This document shows positions 7,843 through 14,460 of a stretch of DNA of 33,566 bases, one piece after another. This DNA is from Gallionella sp. (GTDB taxonomy: Bacteria > Pseudomonadota > Gammaproteobacteria > Burkholderiales > Gallionellaceae). The notes below the pieces were generated by a model. The model had not been told where the DNA came from. It saw only the letters and a program-made list of their open reading frames with translations, and did no database searches. The stretch covers positions 1 through 33,566 of the forward strand of contig JABEVG010000112.1 of the NCBI GenBank assembly GCA_013044075.1, given 5' to 3'. A program made the position numbers and the translations under genes. Each line of letters starts with the position of its first letter. The stretch's first letter is position 1.

Positions 7843-8336
7843 AAAACCTGTTTGATTGCCCCGTCTAATTCGCCAATCAGCATTCTTCCCGCGCGTTCAA
7901 ATCGCACCACACCATTTTTGTCGATGATAAACGTCCATGGATCACCCATCACCCGATAAGCTTTATATGCTTGTGGATTCTCATACTGATCGATATGAAT
8001 GAATATCATCTGTCCGTCATAGATGTCCATGATGGATTTAAACATCTGAAGCTGTTCATCGCAATTCGTACAATGCCCAGGTGTTGCAAATTCCAATACG
8101 ATAGGCTTGCCAGTCAGCAATGCCTTATCGATTGAATATTGGTACATGCGCGCATCAGGCTGGCGATAAGTCGTGACTTTACTGAAGTTCCCCCCGGCAT
8201 CAGCCAGTGTCTTAGTCGGCAAACTGGGTGCACGTTCCCCGACTGAAAAGCCCGCAGATAGATGCTGCTCACAACCTCCTAAAAGCATCAGAAGACAAAT
8301 TCCGCAGCAAGCGGGAAAAAACAACCTCAGGCTCAT
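7839..8336 (-). CDS. thioredoxin-fold lipoprotein
   Basis: A periplasm-facing lipoprotein of 165 residues. The signal peptide ends in the lipobox LLGGC (lipidated Cys22). The mature part has a thioredoxin fold with redox motif C89-T-N-C92 (GHCTNCDEQL) and a later DPWTFIIDKNGVVRF segment bearing the cis-Pro-like loop. It would reduce, exchange or sense thiols, for example apocytochrome CxxCH cysteines or a copper site; the substrate is an inference. ATG at 8336 overlaps the stop of the upstream mini-CcoN gene as ATGA, which supports it over the ATG at 8351. Another ATGA overlap links it to the next gene. Confidence 0.85.
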   Translation of the reverse strand: MSLRLFFPACCGICLLMLLGGCEQHLSAGFSVGERAPSLPTKTLADAGGNFSKVTTYRQPDARMYQYSIDKALLTGKPIVLEFATPGHCTNCDEQLQMFKSIMDIYDGQMIFIHIDQYENPQAYKAYRVMGDPWTFIIDKNGVVRFERAGRMLIGELDGAIKQVL

Positions 8337-8851
8337 TTTTGCTTTTGCCAACCGACTTTAGTTGTCTTGTACAGGTTATATCCCCAAATGATATTTGCGG
8401 ATAAAACAAGCATTCCAAAAAAACCCACGAATGCCATCAAGTGACTCACCAACTTTTCTACATCATCGCTGGTATCCAAGCCGCCTACTAATCCAGCACT
8501 AAGAAAGAACACCAACATTCCTATCAGTCCAAAGTTATGCATCCAGAAATGCACCTTAACCAGCTTCAAGCTGTATATCTGGCGGCGTGAAACGGTAGGA
8601 ACAACATAGTAAAGCGAAGCGAAGATGGCCATCTCAACCCAGCCAAGCAGATTGATGTGCCCATGCGCCAAAGTGATTAATCGCCCGTGCGGGCTATAGT
8701 CAACAAAATGCCGAAATGCCGGCACGCCGCCCATGACCGCGCCCCACGAAAAACCTATGATGCTGTAAATAATGCACGCGTAAACAAACCACAGAATATA
8801 CTTGGTGTATTCACCTGCCTGCGATGGACTATGCTCAATGCTTTGCGTCAT
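8333..8851 (-). CDS. mini-CcoN: stand-alone 4-TM haem-copper-oxidase subunit I fragment
   Basis: A 172-residue protein with four predicted membrane helices (about 20-40, 58-82, 100-120, 135-158). It matches only the region of CcoN around helices IX-XII. The HxH pair (H63 and H65 in LAHGHINLLGWVEM) aligns with AHAHLALLGF of the full CcoN at 23760-25166, and the following YYVVP...IYSLKLVKVHFW pattern aligns as well. In CcoN these two histidines bind haem b3 and haem b. The copper ligands and the cross-linked tyrosine are absent, so catalysis of O2 reduction alone is excluded. It overlaps the upstream cytochrome gene by 17 bases and has AGAGGA before its ATG. A truncated relic is unlikely because its reading frame and translational coupling are intact. 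Confidence 0.8.
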   Translation of the reverse strand: MTQSIEHSPSQAGEYTKYILWFVYACIIYSIIGFSWGAVMGGVPAFRHFVDYSPHGRLITLAHGHINLLGWVEMAIFASLYYVVPTVSRRQIYSLKLVKVHFWMHNFGLIGMLVFFLSAGLVGGLDTSDDVEKLVSHLMAFVGFFGMLVLSANIIWGYNLYKTTKVGWQKQK

Positions 8852-9419
8852 GTTGTTCCTCTGTTGATTTTGTTTTTATCCAATCACGAATATCCTTGTA
8901 CTGGCTTCTCCATCCGTCCGGTGCCCACATGTCAATCATCGAATCGATGAAACTCGACTCACCCTTGGGCGGCTCAAACGACGATGATGATCCTTGGTCA
9001 GATTTCAACTCTGACAAAAATACAGCCATGCTGTGCAAATCTGCGTCAGGAAGGCTTGCAACATATGCCGCATCCTTGGGAGGTGCCCCATGGTCCAAGG
9101 TCCTCGAACCGTAAGTCTGCTCGGGATTTTTAAGGAAGTTATAGAAATAGCTGGTATCGTGCTTCGACCCTAATCCGTCCAAACTCACCCCCATACTCGT
9201 ACCGCTACCGACCGCGCGGTGACAGGAGTAACAATTGCTCTGTTGATATAAGTGATAGCCTTGCAATCCATCAGCGGAAAAATCGAAGTGTGTCAAAACA
9301 GGGAACAGCGGCTTCTCTGAATGCCGCCTAACCGACTCGAGAACAACGAAGTTAACCACCGTAATAATCACCAACAGCGCGACCACCCCAAAGAGTATCT
9401 TTTCTCCTTTTTTCATCAA
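8835..9419 (-). CDS. membrane-anchored mono-haem cytochrome c
   Basis: A 194-residue protein with an uncleaved N-terminal anchor (about 8-28) and one haem-c site C63-Y-S-C66-H67 (NCYSCH), placing the haem domain in the periplasm. Its N-terminus (MMKKGEKILFG) matches that of the cytochrome at 20754-21236 (MKRGEKAVLM), so the two are paralogues. In the usual Met-ligand position (QMPSY in the paralogue) this protein reads GAPPKD, so no axial Met is obvious there. A long hydrophilic tail (about 140-194) follows the haem domain. It overlaps the mini-CcoN start, suggesting that the two form one complex. ATG at 9416 is an alternative start. Confidence 0.85.
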   Translation of the reverse strand: MMKKGEKILFGVVALLVIITVVNFVVLESVRRHSEKPLFPVLTHFDFSADGLQGYHLYQQSNCYSCHRAVGSGTSMGVSLDGLGSKHDTSYFYNFLKNPEQTYGSRTLDHGAPPKDAAYVASLPDADLHSMAVFLSELKSDQGSSSSFEPPKGESSFIDSMIDMWAPDGWRSQYKDIRDWIKTKSTEEQHDAKH

Positions 9420-9570
9420 TTTCCAATCTTCATTCAGCGTGACACTCCAGTTGTTCGACTCAGCTTCGAGAGACTCACAAATAAAAAAACTGATCCATGC
9501 AGACCAGTCTTCGAGAAGACCCCAGCACCAAAATACTAGGCACCGGGATGTTCAAAAAACCAAGCAATAA

Positions 9571-10335
9571 TTATTTAACAATCTTCACGTTCTTCAAAAT
9601 CATCTTATTGTCGATCTCCATGCCGTCGCCTACTGTGCTGTCGGATGCCTGGGACAAGTAAGTCGCTGCATTACGGATATCTTCATCGGTCAGGTTCTTG
9701 GCCACCGCACGCATTTGCCCCATTGGGTCATTTTCACGCGACCCATCGCGCCAATGCGTCAATTGATTGACCAGATATACATACTTCTGCTGAGCAATTT
9801 TTGGGTACACCGGATCTGCACCACGTCCATTAAAGCCATGACAGGACATGCACGCTGGCACCTTGTCAGCCACCCCATAACGAACCAGCAATTGTCCTTT
9901 ATATGACTCACCTATTACCGTGCCATCAGTTTTAAGCGCATTGAGATCAGAAGGTTCAGAATCCCTTGGGAAGCTATTCTCGTAGGCAGCCAAATCGCGC
10001 TTATCCTGAACGCTCAATCCTTTCGCAATGCCATTCATCTGATCCATGGTCAAGTCTTTGCGCTTATCTTCCGCATAATTAGTCAGCTGCTTGACGATGT
10101 ATACATATCCGATATTGGCAAGTCTAGGCGAACCCATCCCGTCATTGCCCATCGCCTTTTCACCATGACATGTTTGACATGCTGGCACCCCCGCATCTGG
10201 CTTGCCATTTTCAAAAATATTCTTTCCATTGGTGACATTCGCTGTAACGGCCTCTCCAGCAAAACTCGCACCCGAAAATGCCAGCATAGCAACAGCCCCG
10301 CAACACACCATAACCAAATTAGATAACTTACGCAT
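9571..10335 (-). CDS. di-haem cytochrome c4-like protein
   Basis: A 254-residue periplasmic electron carrier. A Sec signal peptide (cleavage after SGASFA, about residue 26) precedes two cytochrome-c lobes with haem sites C53-Q-T-C56-H57 and C162-M-S-C165-H166. Each lobe shows the c4 pattern after the haem: a VYIVKQLTNYAEDKRKDL / VYLVNQLTHWRDGSREN helix and then a Met ligand region (MDQMNGIAKGL, MGQMRAVAKNL). c4 cytochromes commonly feed electrons to cbb3 oxidases. A GGGGGAGGG ribosome site precedes the ATG. A 151-base gap separates it from the next gene (9420-9570), where I see nothing clear. Confidence 0.88.
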   Translation of the reverse strand: MRKLSNLVMVCCGAVAMLAFSGASFAGEAVTANVTNGKNIFENGKPDAGVPACQTCHGEKAMGNDGMGSPRLANIGYVYIVKQLTNYAEDKRKDLTMDQMNGIAKGLSVQDKRDLAAYENSFPRDSEPSDLNALKTDGTVIGESYKGQLLVRYGVADKVPACMSCHGFNGRGADPVYPKIAQQKYVYLVNQLTHWRDGSRENDPMGQMRAVAKNLTDEDIRNAATYLSQASDSTVGDGMEIDNKMILKNVKIVK

Positions 10336-10413
10336 GTACCCTCCCCCGTTCTAAAATTTTAATTACCTACACCTAGTACACTTTAGCGAATTCGATTTCT
10401 TCACACCAAAAAA

Positions 10414-10518
10414 TCAGGAATTCTTTTTCATCATAATAAAAGCCAAGCCGAATAAAAACGAGAAAATACAAACGTACATGATAATAACTTCACTGGTTGT
10501 GACATCTGGCTCAAGCAT
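10414..10518 (-). CDS. 34-residue single-TM peptide
   Basis: A short gene starting 52 bases downstream of a tandem repeat region and 107 bases before the cytochrome c4 in the direction of reading... the order on the minus strand is this gene, then c4. The product begins MLEPDVTTSEVIIMYVCIFS and ends FIMMKKNS: a short acidic N-terminus, one membrane helix (about 11-30) and a basic tail, so N-out/C-in is expected. AAGGAG stands 6 bases before the ATG, strong support for a real gene. The size and layout resemble CcoQ/CcoM-type small oxidase subunits, but no sequence motif proves this. Confidence 0.7.
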   Translation of the reverse strand: MLEPDVTTSEVIIMYVCIFSFLFGLAFIMMKKNS

Positions 10519-10625
10519 TTTCGGCTCCTTAGGTTAATGGAATGAAACGACAAAAAATTTCCCTAACAATTTACAATCTATAGGGATAGTGGCAATACTA
10601 GCATCAAGGAATCTACGTGGCAATA

Positions 10626-10651
10626 GTGTTTGAGCTTCGTGTTTGAGCTTC
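10626..10651. repeat. 13-bp perfect tandem duplication
   Basis: GTGTTTGAGCTTC occurs twice head to tail (10626-10638 and 10639-10651) in the 247-base non-coding gap 10519-10765, upstream of the 34-residue peptide gene. It could be a regulator binding site or a chance duplication. The minus-strand sequence beyond it also repeats TATTGCCAC twice. No good promoter was clear in this gap. Confidence 0.55.
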
Positions 10652-10765
10652 ATGTTCGCTCCAAGCAGTAATGTCCGCTGGTGTTACAACGACTTGGTCA
10701 TCAACACAAGATCTTTATTGATGGCCGCATCCAATTACCGCTTGAATTATGAAAACAAAATCCCT

Positions 10766-10966
10766 CTATTTGCGCTTCGAACGGTTTTGAATCACATCCC
10801 ATGCCATATAGGCAGTCACACACACGACGATCAAGCAACCTAAAACGATAAGCTGGTTTTCAACTTCCGGGCTAACCAAACCTCCCACGAACATGTGCAC
10901 CGAGAATCCCGCTATGAAAACGGCACTCATGATTGCAACCAGATAAATTAAAACCTCGACGATCAT
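10766..10966 (-). CDS. 66-residue two-TM membrane protein
   Basis: An unrecognised small protein with two hydrophobic helices (about 3-25, VLIYLVAIMSAVFIAGF, and 36-54, IVLGCLIVVCVTAYMAW) and a basic C-terminus (NRSKRK). ATG at 10966 is chosen because it lies 5 bases after the stop of the upstream large membrane protein gene and has a GGCGAG-type ribosome site; the open frame extends upstream without family character. It is likely co-transcribed with the gene ending at 10971. Confidence 0.65.
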   Translation of the reverse strand: MIVEVLIYLVAIMSAVFIAGFSVHMFVGGLVSPEVENQLIVLGCLIVVCVTAYMAWDVIQNRSKRK

Positions 10967-10970
10967 TTTG

Positions 10971-12416
10971 TTACTCGCCAGCCTTATTAGGCAACGAGCT
11001 CTTAATCTCAACGATTACTCCACCTCGCTGCAGAACGGCGGTCTCAACCTTCCCTGCACCCATGTTAGCGAGGTTATGCGAAAGCGAGCTATTGACAGGG
11101 TTACGCGGATCAAAGATCAAATAATTCACTCCGCGCAACATCGCAAGCAGAGCTTCACCATCCTTGGCAGTTGGCGGCAACGGAAGCGCATCACATCGAC
11201 ATGCCAACATGGTCAACCCCGGCCATTGACTGGCCACACGAATTGTTTTTTTGTCATGAACATCTTGACCTGGTGTTTCATTTAAGAAATTGCCACTGTC
11301 CTCCGCCAATGCCCTGATGATGCTATCGCGCGGCGACAAATCACCACTCATAACCTGTTGATAGCGCCCCTTGTCAACCACCATGAATACTGTAGAAACA
11401 ACCAAGATCAGCAACAAAACCATACCACGCTGCCCCCAAAATCCCGATTCTCGGCTCTCGGGTTTGTACAACAATAATGGCAACCCCCAATACAGGCAAA
11501 TGACCAGAGCAACCATTGCAAAAATTGCATCACTCGTCAAAACACCAATAACCAGCGCAATCAAAAAAATGCGTCCCAAGAAATCTGCCCACAATTCACC
11601 AGCCTGCTTCCAAAGCACCACCAGCAAGACCAACACTGCCCAAACCCCGACAACCCAGCGGAGCACACTAATCTCATCTGCATCAGTTGCACCCAACAAC
11701 ACACTTGAGAGACTCGCGACCGGATTTTCAAACCACCCGACATGAGCCCACCCTGAAGTTAAAGCCAGTGTCAACAAAACTGCAAAGGTAATACCAACAA
11801 TGAAATAACTCCTTTGCCTTTCGTGAAGCGAGCTTTTATACCAAGACCACAACAAAGCCAATGGATATGCCAATCCTATCGGATGAAGCGTGATACTCAC
11901 CATGCACAAGAAAAGTTGCGCAAAATACATCCCACCAAATGCCAGCGGTGTCTCGCCATACATTTTTTCCAACCAAGCACCCAGCACGAATGTAAGGAGT
12001 AAAAATGGTGCCACTGAAATGGTATCGATTTGATCCAGCACCAAAGGGGAAATCAGCAGCAAACCGGTCGCCAACAATCCTCCCTCAGAATCACCTTTGC
12101 TTTTTTTCCATGCATTAAACGCCCATGCCGCCGCCGCCATCACTATAATCGTCGCTATTTTTGCGGCCAGTACATTTCCCGTCCACAAAAACCCCACGGG
12201 AGCTAAAAATATCGCGCGGAAATCCGGGAACCCCAGGGCTACGACGGGACTTGCCACGTTATCCACCACAGACCATACCAGCAATAATGCCTGGGCTGCA
12301 CCCTCATCCACACCATAGGATGCTTTGTGTAGCAACATAAAGACCAGCCCACCCCAAACGAACAGAGCCAGATAAGCCCAATACTTTTCGGGAGTTTTTA
12401 CAAATAACTTGTTCAT
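10971..12416 (-). CDS. large polytopic membrane protein, possibly GT-C-like
   Basis: About 481 residues from ATG at 12416; an in-frame extension to 12503 is possible but unconvincing. There are about 9-11 hydrophobic helices, an early loop with YGVDEGAAQALLL, a segment with ISPLVLDQIDTISVAP, and an extracytoplasmic C-terminal domain of about 130 residues (DKGRYQQVMSGDLSPRD... VNYLIFDPRNPVNSSLSH). The architecture resembles membrane glycosyltransferases of the GT-C type (ArnT/PMT-like), and the early acidic residue fits, but no diagnostic motif is firm. The gene is surrounded by respiratory genes, and I cannot say what it does there. It is divergent from the 36-residue peptide gene. Confidence 0.7.
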   Translation of the reverse strand: MNKLFVKTPEKYWAYLALFVWGGLVFMLLHKASYGVDEGAAQALLLVWSVVDNVASPVVALGFPDFRAIFLAPVGFLWTGNVLAAKIATIIVMAAAAWAFNAWKKSKGDSEGGLLATGLLLISPLVLDQIDTISVAPFLLLTFVLGAWLEKMYGETPLAFGGMYFAQLFLCMVSITLHPIGLAYPLALLWSWYKSSLHERQRSYFIVGITFAVLLTLALTSGWAHVGWFENPVASLSSVLLGATDADEISVLRWVVGVWAVLVLLVVLWKQAGELWADFLGRIFLIALVIGVLTSDAIFAMVALVICLYWGLPLLLYKPESRESGFWGQRGMVLLLILVVSTVFMVVDKGRYQQVMSGDLSPRDSIIRALAEDSGNFLNETPGQDVHDKKTIRVASQWPGLTMLACRCDALPLPPTAKDGEALLAMLRGVNYLIFDPRNPVNSSLSHNLANMGAGKVETAVLQRGGVIVEIKSSLPNKAGE

Positions 12417-12821
12417 TTTATTGAGATAACTTCCAGAGAAATTTAAACCAGATTTGCCAATACCAAACCACAACCACACCGCCTTCAGAGAACTCACTGG
12501 CAACGCCCGAGATTAATAACCTACCGGAAATGTAACATCTGACTTGCGAGGCAGAACTCCCAAACGTCAAAATATTGCGAAGATGAGCGCGGATCGCAAT
12601 CCAAGCTCACTCAAAGCACAGATTCCTGTAACGCTGGGATATTCTATCAGACGGAAAAATCCGGCAGCAAAAATGTTTACTTTTACAATCGTCCGGGCAT
12701 GGCAAAATGAAGTTGCAGGAGCGGTTTGATTACGCTAGACTCGCGCCCTGCGGTTGGGTGAGTTGACTAAACTGCTTTTTCATAAGTCTTCGCGATATAA
12801 CTAATCCATAGGGAGAGTGTC
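12417..12821. other. 405-base divergent intergenic region
   Basis: This lies between the large membrane protein gene (minus) and the 36-residue peptide gene (plus) and must hold promoters for both. TATAAC at 12796-12801 is a good -10 for the plus-strand gene, but no matching -35 sits at 16-18 bases; TTGACT at 12763-12768 is too far away (27 bases). No FNR box or clear dyad was seen. Short open frames here have no ribosome sites and look spurious. Confidence 0.5.
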
Positions 12822-12932
12822 ATGCCAATAGAACTTCTAGTACCAATTACAATTTTTTTGCTGGGTGTCTTCGCTGCCATAAGCTTGGGTAGCATGGGGA
12901 TTGACCGTATCGTGGAAGGCAATAAAAAGTAA
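12822..12932 (+). CDS. 36-residue single-TM peptide with its own terminator
   Basis: A short gene encoding MPIELLVPITIFLLGVFAAI and then a tail ending IVEGNKK: one membrane helix (about 4-25) with a charged, basic C-terminus. GGGAGAG stands 5-6 bases before the ATG, and a rho-independent terminator begins 27 bases after the stop. Real small-gene signals therefore surround it on both sides. It resembles in size and shape the peptides at 10414, 21961 and 25197. A role as an oxidase accessory subunit (CcoQ/CcoM-like) is inferred from location only. Confidence 0.7.
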   Translation: MPIELLVPITIFLLGVFAAISLGSMGIDRIVEGNKK

Positions 12933-12958
12933 GTCTGGCCACGTCCCGACTTGAACCG

Positions 12959-12992
12959 CGCCAGAAGTCGCTCGGCAATTTCTGGCGTTTTT
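12959..12992 (+). terminator. rho-independent terminator after the 36-residue peptide gene
   Basis: Arms CGCCAGAA (12959-12966) and TTCTGGCG (12980-12987) with a 13-base loop, followed by TTTTT (12988-12992). Confidence 0.8.
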
Positions 12993-13085
12993 CATTTATA
13001 GTCAGTCACCGATCCAGCCTATAAACTACTCCGCGCCATCAATTAGCCGCGCGCTGTCAAGCAAACCGTACATAAGCCCCCATCC

Positions 13086-13628
13086 ATGATGAGCAAAGAC
13101 ATTCTGCATCGGCATCTTTTGAAATTTCTCCTGCTTTCGGCTTTCTCGTTTTTTATAGGGACTGTTCACGGCGCACTTCAGGTCATGCCTCCGATTCGCG
13201 CTTGGCTAGATTCAATCGGCAGCCCTTATGGAGGGCCGGGACACATGATCGATCCTCTGGCTCACGCCCACATGAACCTGGTGGGGGGGGTGGTATTGCT
13301 TGCCATGTGTGTCACTTTTTACCTTCTGCCCATTTTCACCGGAAAGAAAATTTATTCTACAAGACTAGTCGATCACACTTTTTGGTGGGTCAGCACAGGA
13401 GTGTATAGTTTTTACGTGATACAAATGGTTTTTGGTATTTGGGAAGGCTTGCTAATGCACTCAGCCCCCGAACAAATATCTGCTGCGCATCGCTTCTATG
13501 GGCCAGTCATGGCTATTTCCGGGTCAACCATGTTGATAGGGTTCTGCACCTTTCTGGCGAATGTTCTTTTGACTATTACGGCATCGCCATCCAGCGATAA
13601 AAACCTGCTTAACTCGGCGTCAGTTTAA
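13086..13628 (+). CDS. second mini-CcoN: 4-TM haem-copper-oxidase subunit I fragment
   Basis: A 180-residue protein with four membrane helices (about 11-33, 55-82, 98-120, 138-165). It corresponds to helices IX-XII of CcoN. H60 and H62 (LAHAHMNLVGG) match the haem-ligand HxH of the full CcoN (VAHAHLALLGF) and of the mini-CcoN at 8333-8851, and IYSTRLVDHTFWW matches IYSLKLVKVHFW of the latter. An extra histidine (H28 in GTVHGALQV) lies in the first helix. The copper-binding histidines of CcoN are absent. A run of eight G (13283-13290) lies in the codons for the VGGV stretch. The 3' end overlaps the convergent FixH-like gene by 20 bases. No strong ribosome site is visible; ATG at 13089 is the alternative start. 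Confidence 0.78.
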   Translation: MMSKDILHRHLLKFLLLSAFSFFIGTVHGALQVMPPIRAWLDSIGSPYGGPGHMIDPLAHAHMNLVGGVVLLAMCVTFYLLPIFTGKKIYSTRLVDHTFWWVSTGVYSFYVIQMVFGIWEGLLMHSAPEQISAAHRFYGPVMAISGSTMLIGFCTFLANVLLTITASPSSDKNLLNSASV

Positions 13629-13998
13629 GCGGAAAAAACAAGACCTTTTGCTCGTTGCCTTTCTGAAGTCTCACCTGCAATTCCACCGCTTCTCCATCTC
13701 CAATATCGACTGCTCGGCGATACACACCAATAAACCCATCCTGAATCGCCTGCACCCAGGGCATAGATTCGTTGCCACGAAGAGAAATGGTCAAATCAGA
13801 TATCGGTCTACCGCGAGGACCGGTGACGATAACAACGATCTCTGACATTCCGGCGATTGGAGGATTCGGGTGAGTCTCGATGCGCACATCCGCAGAATTC
13901 CAATGTTGGACAGGAATCTGATATGCCGCACCGCCATCGTTGCAGGCAGCAAGTCCAGCAACAAGTAATGCGAAAGATGCCGCCAGTAGTTTTCTCAC
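13609..13998 (-). CDS. FixH/CcoH-like lipoprotein
   Basis: A 129-residue lipoprotein with GTG start at 13998, signal peptide and lipobox GLAAC (Cys19), then a beta-sandwich-like domain (RIETHPNPPIAGMSEIVVIV, LTISLRGNESMPWVQAIQDG, FFPLKLTPS). It is similar in outline to the extracytoplasmic part of FixH/CcoH and to YtkA-like proteins, which help to assemble or stabilise cbb3 oxidases. It is the last gene of the ccoG-containing group, where ccoH is usually found next to ccoG. Unlike canonical FixH it is lipid-anchored rather than anchored by a membrane helix. Similarity is at the level of layout, so the call is tentative. Confidence 0.5.
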   Translation of the reverse strand: MRKLLAASFALLVAGLAACNDGGAAYQIPVQHWNSADVRIETHPNPPIAGMSEIVVIVTGPRGRPISDLTISLRGNESMPWVQAIQDGFIGVYRRAVDIGDGEAVELQVRLQKGNEQKVLFFPLKLTPS

Positions 13999-14020
13999 TA
14001 TGTCGCTATAGTGGTTGTAC

Positions 14021-14452
14021 TTACTTTTGCTTTTCGTTTTTATTTTCGGTCTGCCCCATCACGTCAGAATCCAATCTTCCCCCTGCAGAGGATCCGTACA
14101 TGTTCACCATATACCATACGAATGCTCCAGCAAGAGAGATATACACCAACGAACCCAAGAATCCGGGATCTTTCACCCAGTCTGTCCACTTCACTGAAAC
14201 ACCGGGGCGCAACCCCCAGAAAGGGAAACTGAGACCAACACCTACCAGTAGCACAATTACGACCACAGCCCAGAACCAATAAGGAACATTGAGTTGCGAT
14301 TCTGGAATCTTCTCAACCAGCTCCCAGTCTTCCATGCCACGCTTTTCCAAACGTTCTTCGTTTGAAGCGTAGCCGTAATTATCTTGACGATGTTTGCCCC
14401 ATTTTGATTTTTCTTTGGACAACGCCAGTTTATTTTCTTGCTGTTCCATCAT
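14021..14452 (-). CDS. two-TM protein resembling the CcoP N-terminal anchor, no haem site
   Basis: About 143 residues. A polar N-terminal arm (1-55) ends in EDWELVEKIPESQLNVPYWF, and a membrane helix (about 57-76) follows with FPFWGLRPG directly after it. A loop, a second helix (about 98-118) and a polar tail complete it. The arm-helix layout recalls FixP_N, the N-terminal anchor of CcoP (D-G-I-x-E-x-N-x-LP-x-W-W), and FPxWGxRP is shared with the protein at 22139. No CxxCH is present, so it cannot replace the di-haem subunit. ATG at 14452 or 14449 follows GAGGAG. The gene lies directly after ccoG (8-base gap). Confidence 0.6.
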   Translation of the reverse strand: MMEQQENKLALSKEKSKWGKHRQDNYGYASNEERLEKRGMEDWELVEKIPESQLNVPYWFWAVVVIVLLVGVGLSFPFWGLRPGVSVKWTDWVKDPGFLGSLVYISLAGAFVWYMVNMYGSSAGGRLDSDVMGQTENKNEKQK

Positions 14453-14460
14453 AGCTCTCC

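Noticed and set aside
9420-9570. Possible hairpin (GTCTTC/GAAGAC) between the c4-like and anchored cytochrome genes
   Set aside because: The stem is short and has no T tract on the coding strand, so I do not call it a terminator.
10643-10843. 66-codon plus-strand open frame over the tandem repeat
   Set aside because: No ribosome site, and it runs antisense into the 66-residue membrane protein gene, which has a good start and hydrophobic helices.
12544-12729. 61-codon plus-strand open frame between the membrane protein gene and the 36-residue peptide gene
   Set aside because: It has no ribosome site and a basic, low-hydrophobic composition with no family likeness.
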